NCBI GenBank assembly: GCA_046233115.1
Contig: JBJXHM010000019.1
Location: forward strand, 1 to 64,000
Direction: 5' to 3'
Length of the DNA stretch: 64,000 nt
Source: JACOMY01 sp046233115
Lineage (GTDB): Bacteria > Pseudomonadota > Alphaproteobacteria > Kiloniellales > JACOMY01
Positions 26,626-34,345 of this stretch are shown here, piece by piece. A program made the translations under genes and the position numbers. The first letter of the stretch is position 1. Each line of letters starts with the position of its first letter. Below the pieces are notes generated by a model, which searched no databases, was not told the DNA's origin, and saw only the letters and a list, made by a program, of their open reading frames with translations.

Positions 26626-27000
26626 ATGGCGCTTGGCATCCTGACCGGAGTGGAGGTTTACGCCTGGATCGGCCTGGCGGTCGCTGCCTTCTTCCTGCTC
26701 TGGGGCATCGACCGGGTGGTGCCGGACGCGCGCGGCGCCTACGTCTTCCGGCCGCTGCTGATCCCCGGCGTGGTGCTGCTCTGGCCGCTGGTGCTCTGGC
26801 GCTGGTGGCGGCTGGAGCGCGGCGGCGGCTCCTGGCAGGCGGTGCATGCCCCGCCGCGGCGCCTGCAGGACGGCCTGGCGCTGGTGCTGGCCGTGGTCAT
26901 CCCGCTGGTGCTGGTCGCCGCCTTGCTGATCCGCCAGGACGGCCCCTTCGAGCGGCCGGCCCTGCAGTTGGCCAAGCCGAGCGTGGAGGCCAAGCAATGA
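26626..27000 (+). CDS. Small membrane protein, first gene of the Rieske operon
   Basis: A 124-residue protein starting at ATG 26626 (MALGILTGVEVYAW) behind aacgagg; an upstream extension would add a basic segment unlike a natural N-terminus. Three hydrophobic segments (about 7-24, 40-58 and 82-102) are separated by basic loops (DRVVPDARGAY, LWRWWRLERGG), which suggests an inner-membrane protein. I do not recognise the family. Its stop overlaps the ATG of the ferric-reductase/Rieske gene (ATGA), so it is translationally coupled and probably a partner subunit or assembly factor. Confidence 0.75.
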   Translation: MALGILTGVEVYAWIGLAVAAFFLLWGIDRVVPDARGAYVFRPLLIPGVVLLWPLVLWRWWRLERGGGSWQAVHAPPRRLQDGLALVLAVVIPLVLVAALLIRQDGPFERPALQLAKPSVEAKQ

Positions 27001-28043
27001 GCGTGCAGTTCGTCCCGGTCATCTGGCAGCGCAGCAAGCTGGTTTACGACCTGGTGCTGATCGCGGCCGTCGTCCTCTACGTCACCGCCTTCCTCTTCCT
27101 CGCCCCCTATCTGCAAGACCCGACCCGCCCGGTGGACGGCGCCATCCTGCGTATGCGGGCCTTCGGGACCTGCGCCTTCCTGATGCTGACGGTGATCCTC
27201 TGTATCGGCCCGCTGGCCAGGCTGGACCGGCGCTTCCTGCCGCTGCTCTACAACCGCCGCCACTTCGGGGTCATGACCTGCCTGGTCGCGCTGACCCACC
27301 TGACCTACGTGCTGGGCTGGTACTTCGACTTCAGCCCGACGCCGCGCCTGCTGGCGCTGCTGACCGCGAACACCGCCTTCGACCGGGTGCTGGGCTTTCC
27401 CTTCGAGCTCTTTGGCCTGTTCGCGCTGCTCTGCCTGCTGGTACTGGCAACCACCAGCCACGATTTTTGGCTGCGCTTCCTGACCCCGCCGATCTGGAAG
27501 CGCCTGCACCTGCTGATCTATCCGGCCTATGCCGCGGTGGTGACCCACGTGGCGCTGGGCTACCTGCAAGACGTCGACAACCCCGGCTTTGCGCTGGTGG
27601 CCTGCGGCGGCGCGCTGCTGGTCGCCGGCCTGCACCTCGCCGCAGCCCGCAAGCCGCGGGAGGCGGTCGAGGTCTCCGAAGCCGACTGGGTCCGGGTCTG
27701 CGCGCTCGACGAGATCCCCGACAAGCGGGCCTGCATCGTCCGCCTGGGACCGGCCGAGCGCGCCGCGGTCTTCCGCTACGACGGCAAGCTCTCCGCACTT
27801 TCCAACGCCTGCGCCCACCAGAACGGACCGCTGGGCGAAGGCCGCATCGTCTTCGGCTGCGTCACCTGCCCCTGGCACGGCTTCCAGTACCGGCCGGAGG
27901 ACGGCTGCTCGCCGCCGCCCTATACCGAGAAAGTGCCGACATACCGCCTGAAGCTGGAGGACCGCACGGTCTTCATCGATCGTCGTGCCAACCCGCCCGG
28001 CACCTACGTCGAGCCGCTACAGATCCCGGAGGTGCCGGCATGA
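26997..28043 (+). CDS. Ferric-reductase-like transmembrane / Rieske [2Fe-2S] fusion protein
   Basis: A 348-residue inner-membrane redox protein. Residues ~15-215 form a ferric-reductase-like (YedZ/NOX-type) multi-helix domain with candidate haem-ligand histidines in RRHFGVMTCLVALTHLTY, KRLHLLIYP and VVTHVALGYL. Residues ~225-330 are a Rieske domain with the cluster motifs C-A-H (NACAHQNGPLG) and C-P-W-H (VTCPWHGFQY). Electrons could pass between haem and the [2Fe-2S] centre within one chain; donor and acceptor are unknown and no flavin or NAD domain is present. Its ATG overlaps the previous stop and its own stop overlaps the next ATG, so the operon is tightly coupled. Confidence 0.85.
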   Translation: MSVQFVPVIWQRSKLVYDLVLIAAVVLYVTAFLFLAPYLQDPTRPVDGAILRMRAFGTCAFLMLTVILCIGPLARLDRRFLPLLYNRRHFGVMTCLVALTHLTYVLGWYFDFSPTPRLLALLTANTAFDRVLGFPFELFGLFALLCLLVLATTSHDFWLRFLTPPIWKRLHLLIYPAYAAVVTHVALGYLQDVDNPGFALVACGGALLVAGLHLAAARKPREAVEVSEADWVRVCALDEIPDKRACIVRLGPAERAAVFRYDGKLSALSNACAHQNGPLGEGRIVFGCVTCPWHGFQYRPEDGCSPPPYTEKVPTYRLKLEDRTVFIDRRANPPGTYVEPLQIPEVPA

Positions 28044-28810
28044 GCAGCAAGACGCCCGATCCCTTCTTCCTCGGCTGGTCGAAGAAGCTGCCCAAGGGGC
28101 TGAAGCGCTTCGTCCCGGCGCTGGCGGTGGTGCTGGTGCTGCTGTTCGGCGGCGCCGGTTTCCTGATCGGCGCGACCCAGAACGACCCGGGTGACGGAGC
28201 CTTCCGCTGGGACCTCGGCCGCCAGCAGGTCACCGCGGTGCTGCTGGCCGAGCCCTACCCCGTGCTCTTCGTGGTCGAAAGCGAGCGCTACCCGCCGGGG
28301 ACCGCGCTGCTGCTCTCCGGCTGGGGCAAGCGCGGCGTGCAAGCGCGCGCGGCGCCGCTGGACGGCAAGCTGGTGGCAGCGGCCGGCGTGCCGATCACCC
28401 GCGGCAGCCTGCAGGCCCTGCAACTCGCCGGCGGCGAGGACGGCTTGAAGGCGGCCGAGGCAACCGACAGCGAGGCCGCCCTGCCAGAGGCGGTGTCGCT
28501 CGGCACCTGGCGGCTCAGCGGCGAGATCTGCGACGGCAAGTGCTACGCCGGCGCCATGCGGCCCGGCAGCGGGCTCGCGCACAAGGCCTGCGCCAACCTC
28601 TGCCTGATCGGCGGGGTGCCGCCGGTCTTCGTCTCGACCGGCCCGGTCGAGGGGCAGAGCTTATTCCTGATGGCCGGCGCCGACGGCGGCCCCATCCCGC
28701 CCGAGGTGCTGGACAGCAGCGCGGTGCTGGTCCAGATCGACGGCGAGGTCGTCCGGCGCGGCGACCTTCTGATCTTCAAGATCGACCCCGCCAGCCTGGA
28801 GGTGCTCTAG
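28040..28810 (+). CDS. Single-pass membrane-anchored extracytoplasmic protein of the Rieske operon
   Basis: A 256-residue protein. After a basic cytoplasmic N-terminus (WSKKLPKGLKRF), one transmembrane helix (about residues 25-47) leads to a periplasmic domain. That domain has four cysteines in two CxxxC pairs (EICDGKCYAG and HKACANLCLIGG), which could bind a metal or cofactor or form disulfides. Hydrophobic strands such as PVLFVVESERYPPG and GTALLLSGWG suggest a beta-rich fold. I do not recognise the family. ATGA overlap with the Rieske fusion suggests it is an electron-transfer partner. Confidence 0.75.
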   Translation: MSSKTPDPFFLGWSKKLPKGLKRFVPALAVVLVLLFGGAGFLIGATQNDPGDGAFRWDLGRQQVTAVLLAEPYPVLFVVESERYPPGTALLLSGWGKRGVQARAAPLDGKLVAAAGVPITRGSLQALQLAGGEDGLKAAEATDSEAALPEAVSLGTWRLSGEICDGKCYAGAMRPGSGLAHKACANLCLIGGVPPVFVSTGPVEGQSLFLMAGADGGPIPPEVLDSSAVLVQIDGEVVRRGDLLIFKIDPASLEVL

Positions 28811-28811
28811 C

Positions 28812-29021
28812 ATGGCCCGCAGCCTGGTCCTCCGGCTGATCGGATTGGCGCTCTTCCTAGCCCTGGCGGGCCTGATCTGGCTCGGCTTCGAGCAGATCGG
28901 CCTGCTCTCCTCCAGCTTTCTCTGGCCCTATCGCTATCTCATCCTTGCGGTCGCCGCATTCCTGCTTCTAACTGGCGTGGAGCGGCTGGTGACCCTGTTG
29001 CCGAAGAAACAACAGGATTGA
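28812..29021 (+). CDS. Small two-helix membrane protein ending the Rieske operon
   Basis: A 69-residue protein whose ATG lies one base after the preceding stop. Two hydrophobic helices (about residues 7-28 and 38-56) flank a short loop with LSSSFLWPYRY; the C-terminus is basic (LPKKQQD). No family is recognised; position suggests a small subunit or stabiliser of the membrane redox complex. Confidence 0.65.
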   Translation: MARSLVLRLIGLALFLALAGLIWLGFEQIGLLSSSFLWPYRYLILAVAAFLLLTGVERLVTLLPKKQQD

Positions 29022-29137
29022 GGCCCTGCCGCGGCTACGCACCGGAAGGAACGCGCCACCGATCCTCCGGTTCACGTTGACGCCGTGGCCGGCACGACTG
29101 CCCGACACACCATCCGCCAGACTGGAGGAGACGCGCG

Positions 29138-31390
29138 ATGGTGTTGATTGTTGGCAGCGCTACAGACGATTCCCTCGTTGGCACCAGCGGCGCCGACGCC
29201 CTCTTGGGCAAGTTGGGAAACGATCGGCTCTACGGTCTCTCGGGGCCCGATTTCCTCTACGGATCCGAGGACGACGACACGCTCTTCGGCGCCGCGTTTT
29301 ATGACAGGCTCTATGGTGCCTCCGGCAGCGACAGCCTCTTCGGCGGTGGTGGCAACGATCTGGCCTTCGGCGGCACCGGCATCGACAGCGCCTATGGTGG
29401 AGCCGGCCAGGACCGTCTCTTCGGGAGCCTCGGCGACGACATCGCCTTTGGCGGTGGCGGCAACGACACCGCTTACGGCGACAGCGGCAACGACAAGCTC
29501 TACGGCGCAACCGGTGCGGACTCTCTCTTCGGCGACAGCGGCAGCGATCTGCTGGTGGGCGCGGACGGCGACGACGTCCTGTCGGCTGGCCCCGGCAGCG
29601 ACGGCATCTTCGGCGGCAGCGGCAACGATTCCATAGGCGGCGGCGACGGCGCTGACTACATCGTCGGCGGCAGCGGCGGCAACTTCTTGGTCGGCGGCAG
29701 CGGCAACGATGTCATCTTCGGCAGTGGCATCGGCAATTTCATGGTCGGCGGTACCGGGGATGACACCCTACAGGGTGGCGATGGCTATGAAATCGCCACC
29801 GGCGGTGCGGGTAGCGATACAGTCTTCGGCGGTAGCGGGCCGGATCGCATCTACATCCTCTTCGAAGAGGTCGGTCCAGGAGAGATCAACGACGCCGGTT
29901 CGGGAGAGGACACCCTGATCGCGCGCGGCACCGGCTTCGCGGCACTGCCCCAAACCAACTTCGAACATTTCGTGCTGATCGGTACCACCGAGAACGATTC
30001 CTTCAGCGGCGGTTCTTTCGGGGACAGTCTGCTCGGCTTCTCGGGCGACGACAGCCTAGCCGGCTACGGCGGCGACGACACCCTGGAAGGCCACAGCGGA
30101 GAAGATGACCTGCGCGGCGGCGAGGGCGATGACCGCCTGCTCGGCGACGCCGGCAACGACACCCTTTTCGGCGGCGACGGCGATGATACGGCCAGCGGTC
30201 GTTACGCCGACGACCGCATGGCGGGCGGCAGCGGCCGCGACTTTCAGGACGGCGGGCTCGGCGACGACTTCCTGAACGGCGGCAGCGGGGTCGATACCGC
30301 ACTTGGCGGCAGCGGCGACGACACCTTCGTGGTGGACCGCAAGGCCGATGTGGTCTGGGACTTCGTCGGCAGCGGCTCGGCCGACCTGATCCGCTCCAAC
30401 GCCGGCGACTACACCCTGGCCGACGGACCGCTCGGCGGCATCGACCAGCTGCAGATCCTCTCCGCCGCCAGGACGGCGAATGCGACCGGCAATGCCGAGG
30501 ACAACACGCTCACCGGCAACTCCTTCCGCAACACGCTGGCAGGCGGCTCCGGCGCCGACATCCTCGACGGTGCGCTCGGCAACGACGTCATGATCGGCGG
30601 CAGCGGCGACGACACGGCCTATGTCGACCGCACCGGCGACAGCGTGATCGAGGCGGCCGGCGGCGGCGTCGACCTGGTGGTGGCCGCAGTCGACTACAGC
30701 CTGGGCTTCCACCAGGACGACCTCAGGCTGGCCGAGGGCGCCGGCATGCTGGACGGCCGCGGCAACGCGCTGGGCAACTCCATCACCGGCAACAGCGTGA
30801 AGAACAGCCTGGCCGGCCTGACCGGCGACGACCGCCTGTTCGGCGCAGGCGGAGCCGACACCCTGCGCGGCGACCAGGGCAAGGACCTGCTGTTCGGTGG
30901 CAGCAGCGCCGACCGCCTCTTCGGCGGCAACGAGCAGGACCGGCTCTACGGCGGCGCCCATGCCGACAGCCTGAACGGCGGCTCGGGGGCCGACCGGCTC
31001 TATGGCGGCGACGGCGACGACCGTATCAGCCTGGGCAATGCAGACCAGGCCTTCGGCGGCTCGGGCTCGGACCTCTTCCTCATGGACGGCAACGAGACCG
31101 GCGACGGCAAGGGCTCCGGCGGGCCGATCCTGGAGGACTTCGCCGGGGTGAAGCTCAACACCGCCGCCGACAACGACACCATCGCCTTCGCCACCGGGCT
31201 GGAGACCGGCACCTTCGCCTACATCGGCGGACAGGCCTTCCATGCCGCCGGCAACAGCGAGGCGCGCCACGACGGCGGCGGCCAGATCCAGGTCGATACA
31301 GACGGCGACGGCGCCACCGACCTGGTCTTCAGGATCGACGGCATGAGCCAGGCCGGCCAACTCACCGCAACGGACTTCGTCTGGTTCTAG
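29138..31390 (+). CDS. RTX nonapeptide protein with TNFE spacer (paralogue A)
   Basis: A 750-residue RTX protein, ATG 29138 after ggaggagacgcgcg. The N-terminal ~230 residues are strict 9-residue repeats. A spacer around residues 235-285 contains LPQTNFEHF and is shared with the next three paralogues. After more repeats come two FVVDRKxD / YVDRTGD units with DYTL and YSLGFH strands, then final repeats and the secretion domain (QVDTDGDGATD loop, terminal DFVWF). From nucleotide 30262 to the stop the gene is identical to the paralogue at 34346-36604. No enzymatic domain is visible. A secreted Ca2+-binding structural role is inferred. Confidence 0.88.
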   Translation: MVLIVGSATDDSLVGTSGADALLGKLGNDRLYGLSGPDFLYGSEDDDTLFGAAFYDRLYGASGSDSLFGGGGNDLAFGGTGIDSAYGGAGQDRLFGSLGDDIAFGGGGNDTAYGDSGNDKLYGATGADSLFGDSGSDLLVGADGDDVLSAGPGSDGIFGGSGNDSIGGGDGADYIVGGSGGNFLVGGSGNDVIFGSGIGNFMVGGTGDDTLQGGDGYEIATGGAGSDTVFGGSGPDRIYILFEEVGPGEINDAGSGEDTLIARGTGFAALPQTNFEHFVLIGTTENDSFSGGSFGDSLLGFSGDDSLAGYGGDDTLEGHSGEDDLRGGEGDDRLLGDAGNDTLFGGDGDDTASGRYADDRMAGGSGRDFQDGGLGDDFLNGGSGVDTALGGSGDDTFVVDRKADVVWDFVGSGSADLIRSNAGDYTLADGPLGGIDQLQILSAARTANATGNAEDNTLTGNSFRNTLAGGSGADILDGALGNDVMIGGSGDDTAYVDRTGDSVIEAAGGGVDLVVAAVDYSLGFHQDDLRLAEGAGMLDGRGNALGNSITGNSVKNSLAGLTGDDRLFGAGGADTLRGDQGKDLLFGGSSADRLFGGNEQDRLYGGAHADSLNGGSGADRLYGGDGDDRISLGNADQAFGGSGSDLFLMDGNETGDGKGSGGPILEDFAGVKLNTAADNDTIAFATGLETGTFAYIGGQAFHAAGNSEARHDGGGQIQVDTDGDGATDLVFRIDGMSQAGQLTATDFVWF

Positions 31391-31391
31391 G
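30262..31391 (+). repeat. 1,130-bp direct duplication, copy 1
   Basis: This segment covers the C-terminal half of the RTX gene at 29138, including its stop codon plus one base. It matches 35476-36605 base for base wherever compared, with a constant offset of 5,214 bp and no indel. Encoded proteins and the out-of-frame translations of both strands are identical, which implies nucleotide identity. The flanks diverge at once on both sides. Confidence 0.92.
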
Positions 31392-31717
31392 CAATAAAGA
31401 ACAGACTACCGCTCTTTTCTTTAGGAAGTCGTCGCTCCTGAAACACTTTTTCGTCTTTCAAAGCAAACCCGCCAAGCCGGCGCGAAAAAGCAGCGACTCC
31501 TTCTTGCTATTTTCTCCCTGTTGGCTCTCACTGCGAGTTGTCGGCCGGTCTGTCTTTGCCTCCAGAGAGAGGAGAGCCGGTGCCCGGCCACGCTAGATCG
31601 GTGGAGAAGCGACGCTAAGGCGGGGTCTGGTTTCGGGTCCCTTCGATGGTGACCTCCCCGAAGAAAGACCCCTGCCCTTGGGTAGCTCCGCCATCCGCAA
31701 TGCAGGAGAGATTGGCG
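31391..31717. other. Intergenic region between RTX genes
   Basis: 327 bp without a convincing gene. The first ~120 bp are clearly less GC-rich than surroundings (cttttctttag, ctatttt), which may indicate promoter or terminator DNA, but no strong hairpin or promoter pair stands out. The ribosome site gcaggagag of the next gene is at 31702-31710. Confidence 0.4.
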
Positions 31718-34033
31718 ATGGTGACGCTCACTGGGGGCCCGCTGGCCGACGCCATGACCGGCACAGATGGCCCCGACACTCTGGTCGGGCTTTCGGGCAA
31801 CGACAGCATCTTTGGCCTGTCCGGTATCGACGCCCTCTTCGGCGGCGACAACGACGACGCGCTCTTCGGTGGTTCGAGCAAGGACACGCTGTTCGGAGCC
31901 AGCGGCAACGACACGCTCGACGGCGGCGACGGCGACGACACCGTCTTCTCCAGCGACGGGCTTGACCTGGTCTATGGCGGCAGGGGCAAGGACCTGATCC
32001 TGGGCGAACTCGGCAACGATACCATCTTCGCCGGCAGCGGCGACGACTACGCCAACAGCGGCAAGGGCGACGATCGCATCTACGGGGACAGCGGCAGCGA
32101 CCATGCCAAGGCGCAAAGCGGCGACGATACGCTCAGCGGCGGTGACGGCGACGATAGGCTCTACGGCGAGGAGGGCAAGGACCGCCTCTATGGCGGCAGC
32201 GGATTCGACATCTTGGGCGGCGGTGACGGCGACGACGTCGTCGTGGGTGCCAGTGGCAACAATCTGATGGGCGGGGGCAGCGGCAACGACCTCATCGTCG
32301 CCTCCGGCAGCGCCAACTTCCTGGTCGGTGCCAGCGGGAATGACCGTCTCTATGGCGGCAAGGGTGCCGATGCGGCGGTGGGGAACGCCGGCAGCGACAC
32401 GATCTTCGGCGGCAGCGGTCCCGATCAGGTCTATATTCAGGCCGACTATGCCGATCCGACTGACATCAACAACGGCGGCTCCGGAATCGACACGCTGATC
32501 GTCTTCGGTGGCGATCTGCCGGGTCTGCCGCAGACGAACTTCGAGCACTTCACCGTCTTCATCGCCTCGGGCCAGGTGACCCTGCACGGCACCTCCTTCC
32601 CCGACCTCCTGCAGGCGGCCGAGGGGGCTGACGAACTGCACGGCTATGGCGGCAACGACAGCCTGGTCGGTAGGAGCGGCTACGACCGGGCCTACGGCGA
32701 CAAGGGGTCCGATCACCTCCTCGGCGCCTCCGGCAACGACATGCTCTACGGCGGCAAGGGCAAAGACACTCTGAGCGGCAACTACGACCAGGACAGTCTC
32801 TTCGGCGGCAGCGGCGACGACTTCCTCGACGGCGGCAAGGGCTTTGACCTCCTGGACGGCGGCAGCGGCGTCGACACCGCGATCGGCGGCAGCGGCGACG
32901 ATACCTTCGTGGTCGATCGCAAGGACGATGTGGTTTGGGAGTTCCACGGCAGCGGTGACGGCGACAGCATCCTCTCCAGCGCGTCCGACTATACCCTGGG
33001 AGACGGCCCACTCGGCGGCGTCGAGCACCTGGCGATCCTCTCCAGCGCCCGCACCGCCAACGCCGGCGGCAACATCCTGGACAATCAGATCACCGGCAAT
33101 AGCTTCAAGAACACCCTCTCGGGCTTCTCCGGCAATGACATCCTGGACGGCAGGCTCGGCAACGACACGATGATCGGCGGCAGCGGCGACGACACCTTCT
33201 TCGTCGACCGTACCAGCGACCAGGCGATCGAGACGGCGGGCGGCGGCACCGACCTGGTACTCGCCGCCACCAACTACACCTTGGGCTTCCATCTAGAGCG
33301 CCTGATTCTCTCGGCCGGTCCCGGCGTCAACGTCGGTCAGGGCAATGCTCTGGACAACCAGATCGTCGGCAACAGCTTGAAGAACACGATCTCCGGCAAG
33401 ACCGGCGACGACAGCCTCTACGGCGGCGGCGGATCGGACACGCTGCGCGGCGACAAGGACAAGGACACGGCCTTCGGCGGCAGCGGCTCCGACCGCCTCT
33501 TCGGCGGCGACGCAGCCGACCGCCTCTTCGGCGATGCCTCCAACGACACCCTGATCGGCGGCTCCGGACCAGACAACCTCTTCGGTGGGCTCGGCAACGA
33601 CCGGCTCGACGGCTCGCAGGACGGCAAGTCCAAAGACCAGCTGAACGGCGGCAGCGGTGCCGACCGCCTCAGCCTGGGCGATGGCGATCTCGCGAGCGGC
33701 GGGTCTGGCGAGGACCTCTTCCTCATGGACGGCAACGAGACCGGCGACGGCAAGGGCTCCGGCGGCCCGCTGTTCGAGGATTTCGCCGGCAATCGGATCC
33801 GGATTACTGCCGACAACGACACCATCGCCTTCGCCACCGGGCTGGAGACCGGCGCCTTCGCCTACATCGGCGGACAGGCCTTCCACGCTGCCGGTAACAG
33901 CGAGATCAGACACGCCGGCCAGGGGCAGATCCAGGTCGATACCGACGGCAACGGCAGCACCGACCTGGTGTTCCAGGTGAACGGCATGAGCCAGGCCGGT
34001 CAGCTCACCGCAACGGACTTCATCTGGTTCTAA
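31718..34033 (+). CDS. RTX nonapeptide protein with TNFE spacer (paralogue B)
   Basis: A 771-residue RTX protein. I start at ATG 31718 (MVTLTGGPLADAMTG), directly preceded by aggagag; the longer frame from 31646 adds 24 residues unlike any paralogue. The layout matches paralogue A: nonapeptides, a spacer with LPQTNFEHF near residue 275, repeats, FVVDRKDD / FVDRTSD units, repeats, then the secretion domain with DTDGNGSTD and terminal DFIWF. It is about as long as A but only partly identical, except for short highly conserved stretches near the C-terminus. Presumably exported by a type I system encoded elsewhere. Confidence 0.88.
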   Translation: MVTLTGGPLADAMTGTDGPDTLVGLSGNDSIFGLSGIDALFGGDNDDALFGGSSKDTLFGASGNDTLDGGDGDDTVFSSDGLDLVYGGRGKDLILGELGNDTIFAGSGDDYANSGKGDDRIYGDSGSDHAKAQSGDDTLSGGDGDDRLYGEEGKDRLYGGSGFDILGGGDGDDVVVGASGNNLMGGGSGNDLIVASGSANFLVGASGNDRLYGGKGADAAVGNAGSDTIFGGSGPDQVYIQADYADPTDINNGGSGIDTLIVFGGDLPGLPQTNFEHFTVFIASGQVTLHGTSFPDLLQAAEGADELHGYGGNDSLVGRSGYDRAYGDKGSDHLLGASGNDMLYGGKGKDTLSGNYDQDSLFGGSGDDFLDGGKGFDLLDGGSGVDTAIGGSGDDTFVVDRKDDVVWEFHGSGDGDSILSSASDYTLGDGPLGGVEHLAILSSARTANAGGNILDNQITGNSFKNTLSGFSGNDILDGRLGNDTMIGGSGDDTFFVDRTSDQAIETAGGGTDLVLAATNYTLGFHLERLILSAGPGVNVGQGNALDNQIVGNSLKNTISGKTGDDSLYGGGGSDTLRGDKDKDTAFGGSGSDRLFGGDAADRLFGDASNDTLIGGSGPDNLFGGLGNDRLDGSQDGKSKDQLNGGSGADRLSLGDGDLASGGSGEDLFLMDGNETGDGKGSGGPLFEDFAGNRIRITADNDTIAFATGLETGAFAYIGGQAFHAAGNSEIRHAGQGQIQVDTDGNGSTDLVFQVNGMSQAGQLTATDFIWF

Positions 34034-34345
34034 TAGGAACTGACGTCGCACGCCTCGCTGAGGCTCATCTGGCGCTTCTCCGTGGCAATACAGGGCCCGG
34101 CCGCTGAGTCTTCAGGGCCAGCAGCCAACTTCTCCTTGCTCTCGCCTCTTTCCTGCTTCTAACTGGATTTGCCAGGCCGATCCCTGTTCGCAGAGCGGGC
34201 AGTGGAGCAGAAGAGACCGGCCGCACCTTGTCGCTGGAGAGACTGCGCCTCGGTTCGGGCAAGCGAACGAGAAGGCAACGGTAGTGGAACCGTTGCGCCA
34301 CCGTTTGGCATCGGCCCCAGATTCGCCCCAGCTAGGGAGGCTCCA
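34034..34345. other. Intergenic region between RTX genes with a small inverted repeat
   Basis: 312 bp without a convincing gene. A perfect 8-bp inverted repeat, gcaacggt (34275-34282) and accgttgc (34289-34296), lies about 50 bp before the next start codon. It could be an operator or a hairpin in the leader. A ribosome site agggagg is at 34334-34340. Confidence 0.4.
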
